Assembly (NCBI GenBank): GCA_029777945.1
Contig: JAKORG010000036.1
Coordinates: 1-64,000 of the forward strand
From: Deltaproteobacteria bacterium
GTDB lineage: Bacteria; Desulfobacterota; Syntrophorhabdia; Syntrophorhabdales; Syntrophorhabdaceae
Direction of reading: 5' to 3'
DNA length: 64,000 nt
Shown: positions 45,329 to 53,569 of the stretch, piece by piece
How the letters are laid out: every line of letters starts with the position of its first letter
Position numbering within the stretch: position 1 is the stretch's first letter
Program-made: the position numbers and the translations under genes
Notes under the pieces: generated by a model
Database searches by the model: none
What the model was told of the DNA's origin: nothing
What the model saw: only the letters and a program-made list of their open reading frames with translations

Positions 45329-45426
45329 TTGCCACCTCTTATCCTTTTATCTCCTTTGGTTTATGAAATATACAATACATTTCGTGTTTTTGTAAAATAA
45401 TATAAGCTTCTCTATGAAAATGTTCT

Positions 45427-45849
45427 CTATAGAGGAATATCATCTTCTTCGATTTCAGGGACAAACACATCCTCTGTCTTCTCCTGGACCATGTCTTTTC
45501 TCTCATCAGTAGCAGATGGACCTTGCGGGAAAAGGCGTAAATCATTGGCTATGATCTCAGTAACCCTTCTTTTAGTGCCATCTTTTGTTTCATATTCCCT
45601 TGACTGAATCCTTCCTTCTATATAAACAAGCCTCCCTTTTTTAAGATAATCCCTTGCTATCTCACCCAATCTCCTCCATGCAATGATAGTATGCCACTCT
45701 GTCCTTTCCTGTTTTGCATTGTTTTTGTCCCTCCACACTTCAGTTGTGGCAATCCTAAAGGTCGCAACAGTAGTTCCATCGGTAGTAGAACGTATTTCAG
45801 GATCTGCCCCGAGTCTTCCGATTAAAAAAACCTTGTTTAAACTCGCCAT
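45427..45849 (-). CDS. ssb: Single-stranded DNA-binding protein
   Basis: A 140-residue SSB with one OB fold (1-105: MASLNKVFLIGRLGADPEIR, then ERTEWHTIIAWRRLGEIA) and a short acidic tail ending EEDDIPL, the partner-binding tip (usually DDIPF). It binds exposed single strands in replication and repair. It stands alone here, between gatB and the MFS gene, preceded by GGAGGATAAA. Confidence 0.95.
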   Translation of the reverse strand: MASLNKVFLIGRLGADPEIRSTTDGTTVATFRIATTEVWRDKNNAKQERTEWHTIIAWRRLGEIARDYLKKGRLVYIEGRIQSREYETKDGTKRRVTEIIANDLRLFPQGPSATDERKDMVQEKTEDVFVPEIEEDDIPL

Positions 45850-45916
45850 ATTTTATCCTCCAGAGACTTTTTGATTACCATATGATATACCAAAAGAAAT
45901 GTCAATGAATGGTTTT

Positions 45917-47302
45917 TTAGTTTTCTCGAAGGTTACCCCTTGTAAGGGAGATAAAAATACCACACACGCAGAGTAAACCGAATACAATAAAGGCTGTTTT
46001 AATACTATCCAGTAATTTCACATGATTTGCAGGGGATATCTCTACTTGACCCATATATAAAGCAAATATGAGCATGGCAACGCCCATACTGAAAAGTTGG
46101 CCCAAAAGTCTCATGGTGGCAAGCATGGAAGAGGCAATGCCGTAGTATCTATTTTCAACAGAACTCATAATTGCATTTGTGTTAGGAGATGCAAAGAGGG
46201 CAAAACCAGATCCGAGTATGACAAGGCTTACAACAATATAGATGATGTGTGTGCTACTTTCTATAAAGGAAAGTAAAAAAAGTCCTATTGCCGTTACTGC
46301 CATACCGCATGAGGCAACAATCCTCGGCTCAATCCTGTCGGAAGCCTTTCCAGCAAGGGGTGATAATATGGCCTGCATAATAGGCTGCGATACAAGAATA
46401 ACACCTGTTGTCTGAGGTGATAGATTTTTTATATGCTGGATGTAAAAACTCAAAAGAAAACCTACTGCAAAGGTGGCACTATAATTTAAAAGGGCTGCTA
46501 TATTTGACATGGTAAATACCTTATTGGATATAAATAATTGCATGTCTAAAACAGGATTCTTTACCCTTTTTTCCCATAAAATAAAAATAATAACACCGGC
46601 CATCCCTATCAGTATAAGTATCTTTCCTGTATCTGATTGAAGTTTTGAAAATCCATACATAAGACACAGTAGCATTATACTGTAGATTATTGAACCAATG
46701 AAATCGAATTTATCCTTTTTTGCATCAGCCCATTCATCTTTTAACTTTGTAATGGTTAGAATTATAATGAAAATGCCCAGGGGGCAATTAAATAAAAATA
46801 TGCTCCTCCAACCGAGGTGCTGGGTTAAAACACCACCAAAAAAAGGCCCTATTGCCAGACCGAGATACACTCCGGCCACATTTATTCCAAGCACCCTTCC
46901 TCTCTCATTGGGCGGAAAAACAGAGCTTAAAATGGCTATAGATGTTCCGAATATCATAGCACCGCCTATGCCCTGAAAAATTCTGAAGATGATAAGCATT
47001 ATGGCGCTACTTGATATGCCAAGGATAAAAGATGAGAGTGTAAAGATTATCATGCCTATCAAAAAAATCCTTTTTCTGCCATGCATATCTGCAATCTTAC
47101 CAAAAGGCACAAGAAAAATAGCGGCACTTAATATGTAAGCACTGGCTATCCAGCTCAACGCTATAACATCAATATTAAACGCTTTACCTATTGTGGGTAG
47201 AGCAACGGGAACTGTTGCAAGGGCAAGGGGTGTAAGAAAAGAAGAGGCTGTTGTGACTATTAGGGTCGATCTTTTTGTCTCTTCCATATTAAACTCTGTC
47301 AT
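45917..47302 (-). CDS. DHA2-family MFS drug transporter
   Basis: A 461-residue MFS antiporter with about 14 helices, EmrB/QacA type. It has DVIALSWIASAYILSAAIFL, FGKIADMHGRKRIF (motif A) and FRIFQGIGGAMIFGTSIAIL. These proteins extrude hydrophobic drugs or dyes by proton exchange. It overlaps the NUDIX gene start by 4 bases and is the last of a methyltransferase-NUDIX-MFS operon, an unusual grouping. Confidence 0.9.
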   Translation of the reverse strand: MTEFNMEETKRSTLIVTTASSFLTPLALATVPVALPTIGKAFNIDVIALSWIASAYILSAAIFLVPFGKIADMHGRKRIFLIGMIIFTLSSFILGISSSAIMLIIFRIFQGIGGAMIFGTSIAILSSVFPPNERGRVLGINVAGVYLGLAIGPFFGGVLTQHLGWRSIFLFNCPLGIFIIILTITKLKDEWADAKKDKFDFIGSIIYSIMLLCLMYGFSKLQSDTGKILILIGMAGVIIFILWEKRVKNPVLDMQLFISNKVFTMSNIAALLNYSATFAVGFLLSFYIQHIKNLSPQTTGVILVSQPIMQAILSPLAGKASDRIEPRIVASCGMAVTAIGLFLLSFIESSTHIIYIVVSLVILGSGFALFASPNTNAIMSSVENRYYGIASSMLATMRLLGQLFSMGVAMLIFALYMGQVEISPANHVKLLDSIKTAFIVFGLLCVCGIFISLTRGNLREN

Positions 47303-48318
47303 TTTCCTGTGTAATCCTCCTCATTGTATCCTAAAATTATGTAATATGCGGCTCTGTCAAAAAAATAAACAAGTCTTTCTCCAAGTTCGAACATCCTGTA
47401 TATATCTATAATCTTTTCCCATACACTGTAAGAATAAATAAACATCCATATATGCTTTTTTAAGATACTTACAGAGCTTATGAGTTCTTCTATAGGTATT
47501 TTCTCTTTTTTTCTCTTCCGCCCAAGCTCGCAATAAAAAGACTTAAATTCCACCTCACCTTTTATGCCTTTGAGCCAGTTGTTTATCTGTCCTATAATGT
47601 AAATTGCCCTGTTATATAGCTCTTTTTTGTCGAAATTGTGATATGATTTTGTAGAGGGATTTGTGGATATATCATTCAGCCACAATGTTATTATTTTATC
47701 AGAATTATTCTGGATCGCATTTAAAAGCTCATCGGAAAGAAGGGAATCTTTATAACCGATCTTATCTTGTTTAGCGCCTTCAAAGAATTTTTTAAGGGAA
47801 TCCTGAATTTTCCATAGGTCTTTTTTCAGTTCAATGTAAGTTTTTACAGCCTTTTCCTGGGAATCAAAGGCAAGTCTCGGTAAATTGTCAATGGGGAAAT
47901 ATTTGCAGTCCTTTGCATCATCTCCAGGTCTTTCAACCCCCCCTGTCTTTTCTGCCTCAAAGGTAACTATCAGTAATTCACCGTAAATAGGGTTTATATG
48001 GGAACTTACATCTACAAGCTGTATGATTTTTCCTTCCACACCTGTCTCTTCCTTTAACTCCCTTAATGCAGCATCCTCGATACTTTCTCCTACCTCTGCG
48101 AAGCCTATGGGGAAACACCACATATCCTTATAAGGTTCGTATGCCCTTTTTACAAGGAGTACTTCCCTGCTATTATTTGATAGAATAACAGAGGCAACGG
48201 GTAGTGGATTTTCGTAATGTATTTTTTTGCAGAGAGAACAAATCTGTCTTAATTTTCCTTCTATAAATTCTTCTTTTAATTCTGCTCCACAAAAATAACA
48301 GTATGCCTTTGAATTCAT
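47299..48318 (-). CDS. NUDIX hydrolase fused to RsbRD-like sensor domain
   Basis: A 339-residue three-part protein. A zinc ribbon (CYFCGAEL, CSLCKKIHYENP; 7-42) leads to a NUDIX domain (about 43-165) with the box GFAEVGESIEDAALRELKEE. This matches the NADH pyrophosphatase-like/ADP-ribose type. The C-terminal 160 residues are helical and resemble the RsbRD N-terminal domain (PF14361), with LWLNDISTNPST and IPIEELISSVSILKKHIW. That domain normally sits on stress-response antagonists and sensor kinases. Joining it to NUDIX is unusual. The gene is translationally coupled to the methyltransferase upstream and the MFS downstream. Confidence 0.82.
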   Translation of the reverse strand: MNSKAYCYFCGAELKEEFIEGKLRQICSLCKKIHYENPLPVASVILSNNSREVLLVKRAYEPYKDMWCFPIGFAEVGESIEDAALRELKEETGVEGKIIQLVDVSSHINPIYGELLIVTFEAEKTGGVERPGDDAKDCKYFPIDNLPRLAFDSQEKAVKTYIELKKDLWKIQDSLKKFFEGAKQDKIGYKDSLLSDELLNAIQNNSDKIITLWLNDISTNPSTKSYHNFDKKELYNRAIYIIGQINNWLKGIKGEVEFKSFYCELGRKRKKEKIPIEELISSVSILKKHIWMFIYSYSVWEKIIDIYRMFELGERLVYFFDRAAYYIILGYNEEDYTGK

Positions 48319-49067
48319 GGCCTTGCAATGAAAATCTTGTCATTTTTATTAAAACTTAAAAACTTTTTTTCCTTGAGCTCTTTTAGAAGTTTAACCTTTA
48401 CTGTTTCGGGATCAACATCCTGTTCAATAAAGGCACTTTTGAAATCTATATATTGTTCTAATGCATGACTGTCTTTTTCATGAAAAATGAGTTCATTTGG
48501 GTAATCGTAATATTCGACATGGTCAAAATATTGTTTTAAAATATTGTAACCATTTTCAGCAGAAAAGGACTCTATAAGTTTTCTTAAATTGTCGAATTTG
48601 AAAAATCTTTCACCCTCTTCGAGCATGTGACTGCTGTGGGTAATCACTATAAAAACCCCTTTGGGGTCAAGTAGCCTTTTGATTTCCTGAAGCATATCAG
48701 GGAAAAAATAAAGAGAATAGGCAGAGACTATCATGTCAAAATAACAAGATGGCATGTCAATCTTTGAGGGCAAAAATAATTTTTTAAACAGGGCCTTTTT
48801 TGCCTTTTTTTGGGCTAAAGAAAGAAAGGCTGATTCATTTTCATCATTATAATCAACGCCCATGATAAAATCAAAGCCCTCGGGCAGAGCCTCCAAAAAC
48901 CATCCATATCCACAACCTAAATCAAGAAGCCTATGGTATAGTTTAAAATCTATAATCTTTTTCACTTCATTTCTTATGTCTTCTTTATTTTTGGAGAGTT
49001 TTTTTATAATTAAGCTGATTTTTTTATGGAATGATTGGTCAGCATAACTTTTTATTATTTTTTCCAT
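48315..49067 (-). CDS. Class I SAM-dependent methyltransferase
   Basis: A 250-residue methyltransferase with the SAM motif RLLDLGCGYGWFLEALPEGF (about 49-68) and the acidic VDYND. The post-motif IVSAYSLYFFPDMLQEIKRL fits a small-molecule or quinone-type Methyltransf_11 enzyme. The acceptor is unknown. It is the first gene of the operon with the NUDIX and MFS genes; no strong ribosome-binding site is seen. Confidence 0.85.
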   Translation of the reverse strand: MEKIIKSYADQSFHKKISLIIKKLSKNKEDIRNEVKKIIDFKLYHRLLDLGCGYGWFLEALPEGFDFIMGVDYNDENESAFLSLAQKKAKKALFKKLFLPSKIDMPSCYFDMIVSAYSLYFFPDMLQEIKRLLDPKGVFIVITHSSHMLEEGERFFKFDNLRKLIESFSAENGYNILKQYFDHVEYYDYPNELIFHEKDSHALEQYIDFKSAFIEQDVDPETVKVKLLKELKEKKFLSFNKNDKIFIARP

Positions 49068-49189
49068 ACTGGTATATATATCAATATCAAAGCTTTGTAA
49101 ATTAAAATTAGCAATAATTAATCTGAAAAATTAATTGACCCATAGATTAGGTTATATAACATAGAAAGGATAATCAAGAACTTAATTAA

Positions 49190-49843
49190 TTATATATCAT
49201 CCTGACCGTAATGAATCCTTGCAGCCTTAATTATCCTCATAGCTGCAAGTCTGGCAATTACAGTAATGTCCTCTAAAGGCAAATACGAATTAATGGTTTC
49301 ATCGAATAGCACCCTTACAGATGGCGGAAATTCTTCATCTGCCTCCCATAATATAAATGTTATAGGCACCCGGGGTAATGGGTATAGTGTAAAAGATGCA
49401 TCACCGTATGTTTCTTCAAATCCGTTGAGAGATCTTCCAGCCTCAAGAAACGCATCCCTATTTAAGGCAAAGGCTTTTTCAAGGGGTTTAGTTACCCTTT
49501 TTTCAAATATGGGCATATAATGTTTACATCCCGGTATATCTTCATAGGAGAGTAGGTTCATATTCAAGGCATCTCCTGAGGCAAAATTAATGTAATGGAG
49601 GATTATCACCTTTGTCACAAGGTTTACTACAGGTGATTTAGAGCTTATGAATTTAAATTCAGGGTAAAGCATCGTTATGATTTCATTAAAAAAAGGTATC
49701 TCTGCCCTGTATCCTTTTTCAGATTCTCTGTATGTTATCCCTGATTTTTGAAACCTTTCTTTTACATTCGACTTTCTCAATTGATTACAAGCATCTTCGA
49801 ATACTCTTTTATACACCTTTTGTTTTTTCAAAACTTCTATCAT
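49190..49843 (-). CDS. DUF3786 protein
   Basis: A 217-residue protein matching DUF3786 (PF12654), a family known mainly from anaerobes, often near corrinoid or acetyl-CoA pathway genes; its function is not established. The family's blocks are ILHYINFASGDALN, LSYEDIPGCKHYMPIF, ASFTLYPLPRVPITFILWEA and EEFPPSVRVLFDETINSYLP. It lies 25 bases upstream of the rpe stop on the same strand and probably ends the htpX-rsmB-PASTA-rpe run. Confidence 0.8.
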   Translation of the reverse strand: MIEVLKKQKVYKRVFEDACNQLRKSNVKERFQKSGITYRESEKGYRAEIPFFNEIITMLYPEFKFISSKSPVVNLVTKVIILHYINFASGDALNMNLLSYEDIPGCKHYMPIFEKRVTKPLEKAFALNRDAFLEAGRSLNGFEETYGDASFTLYPLPRVPITFILWEADEEFPPSVRVLFDETINSYLPLEDITVIARLAAMRIIKAARIHYGQDDI

Positions 49844-49868
49844 TTAAAACAACTCCTTTTTTATCATC

Positions 49869-50531
49869 TCAATCGCTTATAATATTTCTCACCTCTTGTA
49901 TCTTTTTTTTGTAATCAGTGCTGTGGAAAATCTCTGTGCCCATTACGAGTATATCAGCACCACACTGAACAACCTTTTTTGCATTGGTCGCCTTAATCCC
50001 ACCGTCTACTTCAAGTTCTATATCTTTTTTTGTTTTATCTATCATATTTCTTGCCTTTTTTATTTTTTCGTCCATAACATCCATGTATCTTTGTCCTCCA
50101 AACCCGGGATTTACGGTCATAATAAGAACCAAATCCACTTCATGGATGATGTGTTCCAGTGTAATAAGGGGCGTAGACGGATTTAATGTTACCCCTGCCT
50201 TTATCCCCTTTGATTTTATAATCTCTATTGTCCTGAATATATGCCTGTCCGTTTCCACATGCAATGTTATAATGTCTGCACCTGCCTTTATAAAGTCCTC
50301 TACGAACTTATGGGGGTTTTCTATCATAAGGTGCACATCAAGGGGCTTTGATGTAATTTTTCTGACCTGTTCCACAAGCATGGGTCCAATTGTTATATTG
50401 GGAACAAAATGGCCGTCCATGATATCAATATGAAAGAGATCTGCCCCGGCATCCTCTGCTTTTTTTATATCTTCTTCTAATCTTAAAAAATTACATGACA
50501 AAATTGACGGCGCTATCTTTATCCTATTCAT
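49869..50531 (-). CDS. rpe: Ribulose-phosphate 3-epimerase
   Basis: A 220-residue TIM-barrel enzyme that interconverts ribulose-5-phosphate and xylulose-5-phosphate. It has KIAPSILSCNFLRLEED, the metal-site HIDIMDGHFVPNITIG, the HLMI motif and VNPGFGGQ. The catalytic Asp pair is in the DIMDG and EVDGGI segments. It overlaps the PASTA gene by 8 bases. Confidence 0.95.
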   Translation of the reverse strand: MNRIKIAPSILSCNFLRLEEDIKKAEDAGADLFHIDIMDGHFVPNITIGPMLVEQVRKITSKPLDVHLMIENPHKFVEDFIKAGADIITLHVETDRHIFRTIEIIKSKGIKAGVTLNPSTPLITLEHIIHEVDLVLIMTVNPGFGGQRYMDVMDEKIKKARNMIDKTKKDIELEVDGGIKATNAKKVVQCGADILVMGTEIFHSTDYKKKIQEVRNIISD

Positions 50532-51237
50532 CTTCCCTCCTCATACTGATTTTTAGTTCTATACCCTCATCTGCATCAAAGATAAACCCTTTGGGTATTG
50601 AGCCTGTAATATTATAACTTTGGGCATCTGTATCACCGTTTGTATATGTTATTTTAAATGCAATCTTTTTTCTTGTTAACTCTTCTTTTAAATCAATAAG
50701 TGAAACACCTTTTAAATCAGGCATAAGGACGTATCTTTTCCTTTTATTTCCCACAAAAACGGTAATACCCTTACCTTCAGGTATTGTTTCAGATGCCTTA
50801 GGTATCTGGGCAAGTATTTTTCCTTCGTTATCATCAGGCACATATATTACCTTTTCCACAATTATCTTTTTGTCTTTTAAGTCTTCATTGACCTTATTTA
50901 TATCCTGGCCGAGAAGTTGAGGAACCGTTATTAATTCAGGTCCGTCAGAGACAATAACATACACGGTCCTTCCCTTTTTGGTGGTAATGTTTGCAGCAGG
51001 TTTTTGAACTGTAATGTGGTTATAGGGAATATCGTTTCTTTTTTCGTATCTTACCACATGGAATAAAAGTCCCCTTGATTCTACAAGCATTTTTGCTTCA
51101 TTTATCTCTTTTCCCACAATGTCAGGGCATATTACGGTCTTGTGGGTTTTTAAAACGATTTTCATCGTAAAGTATGCGGTAAGGACAAAGCACAATATGG
51201 AAAGAAAGATAGACAGTATTACCTTAAAAAATCTCAT
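50524..51237 (-). CDS. PASTA-domain membrane protein
   Basis: A 237-residue protein with one N-terminal membrane helix (about 5-25) and three PASTA domains (about 35-97, 98-165 and 166-235), each opening with the V-P-x-L/I-x-G pattern (VICPDIVGKEIN, ITVPQLLGQDIN, VLMPDLKGVSLI). PASTA domains bind muropeptide-like ligands. No Ser/Thr kinase or penicillin-binding domain is attached. Its ATG overlaps the rsmB stop and its end overlaps rpe. Confidence 0.9.
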   Translation of the reverse strand: MRFFKVILSIFLSILCFVLTAYFTMKIVLKTHKTVICPDIVGKEINEAKMLVESRGLLFHVVRYEKRNDIPYNHITVQKPAANITTKKGRTVYVIVSDGPELITVPQLLGQDINKVNEDLKDKKIIVEKVIYVPDDNEGKILAQIPKASETIPEGKGITVFVGNKRKRYVLMPDLKGVSLIDLKEELTRKKIAFKITYTNGDTDAQSYNITGSIPKGFIFDADEGIELKISMRREDE

Positions 51238-52568
51238 TGTTTTTTCAGCCTTGCTATAAAAAATCCGTCAAGGTCAGTTTCATGGGGTAAGGAAATAAAA
51301 TATCCATTATTAAACAGAATAGGGAGTGGTTTTTCAACTACAAATTTGTATTTCTTTTTTAATTCTTCAATTAAAAGTAATGTTTCTTCTGGCTCAAAAG
51401 AACAGACGCTGTAAATAAAACAACCGTTTTTTTTGAGACTTGGCCATAAAGATTCTATCATGGCAAGCTGCTCTCTTCCATGTCTTATAATATCTTTTTC
51501 ATTAAGTCTCCATTTTATCTCCGGGTGCTTTCTTATAATCCCTACAGATGAACAGGGTGCATCTAAAAGGATTTTATCAAATATCTCTTCCTTAAATGGT
51601 CTTGCAGCCACATCCCCTTTTATTAAGTTTCCCTTATTTCTATTTTTGCTTAGTTTTTTCATGTCCCTATCTATGGAAAATATGTTTGTCTCTTTTGCAA
51701 GCCATTTTATTTGGGCAGTTTTTGTTCCAAATCCGCAACATGCATCAAGGATTACATCCCCTCTTTTAGGATCTACTGCAATGACTGCAAGCTGTGATGC
51801 CTCGTCCTGAACGAATAATAACCCCCTTTTAAACACAGGGTCATCTATTACATGGGCAAGTTTGTTTATATAATACGCATCATTGACAAATCTTGCACTT
51901 TTAAAGGTAATACCCTTTTTTTCAAAATGTCTAATAATATCTTCTCTTTCTTTGTCTACGGCCTCTATCCTGACTGTAAAAAAAGGTGTTTTGTTCAGAT
52001 GGGCACAGAGCCTTATTGTTTCTTTCTCGCCATATCTTTTTAACCATCTAATAACCATCCATTCAGGAAAAGAATAACCAATGGATATACTTTTTTCAGA
52101 TGGCATGGGTTTATTATTGATAATATATTGATAGAGCATGTCAATGGAAGAAATGGGTTCGTTCTTTTTTATAACATCCAGCACCTCATTTATATATCTT
52201 CTTAAAATTGCATTTACAAAATTAGCCCCATATATTCCATCTTTTTGTTTTGCAAATTCGACAGCCTCTTTGATGACATGGTATGGAGATTTTTTCATAA
52301 ATGAAATCTGGTATAGCGTGATCCACAGAAGATATTTCAGCCTGGGTTTTATAGACCTCCGGGCAAACATCTCAAGGATCCATTCAAAGAATCCCTTCCA
52401 CCTTATGGTCCCTGATGTAATTTCGTATATAATGCCTTTGGCCTTGCTATCGATCCTTCTTTTTTGAAATAATGTATCTATTGTTTCATCTAAGAAACTA
52501 CCCTTTTCGACTTCACCTATTATTTCAATACAGGATGACCGGACTAAATTGGCAAGGTTATCTTCTAT
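51234..52568 (-). CDS. rsmB: 16S rRNA m5C967 methyltransferase, start codon ATA or lost
   Basis: RsmB/Fmu methylates C967 of 16S rRNA. The N-terminal NusB-like domain (about 1-130) is followed by the catalytic fold with [16 protein letters not shown], motif [20 protein letters not shown] and motif [12 protein letters not shown], each with its reactive Cys. Starting at the first ATG (52370) gives 378 residues and cuts the NusB domain. Homology clearly continues upstream ([33 protein letters not shown]) to 52568. No ATG, GTG or TTG occurs in that stretch. GGAGG (52578-52582) is followed after 9 bases by ATA (52566-52568), the likely original start position. Full length would be 444 residues. 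Confidence 0.85.
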   Translation of the reverse strand: MEDNLANLVRSSCIEIIGEVEKGSFLDETIDTLFQKRRIDSKAKGIIYEITSGTIRWKGFFEWILEMFARRSIKPRLKYLLWITLYQISFMKKSPYHVIKEAVEFAKQKDGIYGANFVNAILRRYINEVLDVIKKNEPISSIDMLYQYIINNKPMPSEKSISIGYSFPEWMVIRWLKRYGEKETIRLCAHLNKTPFFTVRIEAVDKEREDIIRHFEKKGITFKSARFVNDAYYINKLAHVIDDPVFKRGLLFVQDEASQLAVIAVDPKRGDVILDACCGFGTKTAQIKWLAKETNIFSIDRDMKKLSKNRNKGNLIKGDVAARPFKEEIFDKILLDAPCSSVGIIRKHPEIKWRLNEKDIIRHGREQLAMIESLWPSLKKNGCFIYSVCSFEPEETLLLIEELKKKYKFVVEKPLPILFNNGYFISLPHETDLDGFFIARLKKQ

Positions 52569-53412
52569 AAACCATTTCCTCCAGTCTTCTTATCCTTTCT
52601 TCAATAGGCGGATGGGTGCTGAACAGGGCAAGCACACCTTTTCCACTAAAGGGGTTCATGATGAACATGGGTGCTGTGGAAGGGTTTGCATCTTCCATTG
52701 GTATGCGGGTGATACCTATATGTAGTTTTTTTAGGGCATTAGAAAGATAAAGGGGATTTCCTGTTAACCTTGCTCCTCCCTCGTCGGCAAGGTATTCCCT
52801 TGAACGGGATATGGCAAGCTGAATAAGCATGGCCGCGAATGCTGCAAGCATTGAAAACAAGATTACACTGAAAATATTTCCTCCACCTTCGTCATCGTCG
52901 CTTCTTGACCCTCCGAATATGGCGGCAAATCTGGCCCAATCGGCAATCATGGTAATTGCTCCGGCAAGGGTAGCAGCAACTGTCTGTATTAATATGTCTC
53001 TGTGTTTTATATGGGATATCTCATGGGCAAGGACACCCTCTAATTCTTCTAATGTGAGTATCCGCAATATCCCTGTTGTTACTGCCACAACACCGTGTTC
53101 TGGATTTCTTCCTGTGGCAAATGCATTAGGGCTATCATTTTCTATGATATATATCTTTGGCATGGGGATTTGTGCCTTCTGGCTCAGGTTATATACTATC
53201 CTATATAAATGGGGTGCCTCATGTTCTGTAACAGGCTGTGCACCATACATCTTAAGGACGATCTTATCGCAAAACCAGTAACTTATGAAATTCATAATAA
53301 ATGCTATAAAAAAGGCAATATACGCCCCTGTTTTTCCACCTACCATACCTCCAATGGCTACAAATATAATCGTCAGTATTGCCATTAAAAAGAATGTTTT
53401 AAACTGATTCAT
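52558..53412 (-). CDS. htpX: HtpX-type membrane zinc protease
   Basis: A 284-residue M48 metalloprotease that degrades damaged inner-membrane proteins. The zinc motif [13 protein letters not shown] (about 133-145) and the third ligand Glu in [14 protein letters not shown] are present. Four membrane helices are visible, two at the N-terminus and two after the zinc motif. It heads the htpX-rsmB-PASTA-rpe run and has its own promoter, divergent from gyrA. Confidence 0.93.
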   Translation of the reverse strand: MNQFKTFFLMAILTIIFVAIGGMVGGKTGAYIAFFIAFIMNFISYWFCDKIVLKMYGAQPVTEHEAPHLYRIVYNLSQKAQIPMPKIYIIENDSPNAFATGRNPEHGVVAVTTGILRILTLEELEGVLAHEISHIKHRDILIQTVAATLAGAITMIADWARFAAIFGGSRSDDDEGGGNIFSVILFSMLAAFAAMLIQLAISRSREYLADEGGARLTGNPLYLSNALKKLHIGITRIPMEDANPSTAPMFIMNPFSGKGVLALFSTHPPIEERIRRLEEMVYRR

Positions 53413-53442
53413 TAAAACCCCCTGATTACTCTATTTACTAAA

Positions 53443-53471
53443 AAAATATACACCCTTTTATCTTTTGTCAA
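53443..53471 (-). promoter_or_regulatory. htpX promoter
   Basis: On the minus strand TTGACA (53466-53471), a 17-base spacer and TATTTT (53443-53448) precede htpX by about 30 bases. Confidence 0.5.
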
Positions 53472-53506
53472 GGACATAAAAGGTTAGAATTTAGTCACCA
53501 TTTTAG

Positions 53507-53535
53507 CTGACACAGAGAAAGGGTTTATGTTAAAT
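53507..53535 (+). promoter_or_regulatory. gyrA promoter
   Basis: CTGACA (53507-53512), a 17-base spacer and TTAAAT (53530-53535) lie upstream of the TAGGAGG ribosome-binding site of gyrA. Confidence 0.5.
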
Positions 53536-53569
53536 TAATAAAAAACAAGGTGTTTAGGAGGCTTAAACA

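Noticed and set aside
464-52568. Reassignment of TAG to a sense codon for the whole genome
   Set aside because: Several genes end properly at TAG, including the acyl-CoA ligase, the methylase fusion, the giant FecR protein and the AraC fusion. Read-through there would give junk tails.
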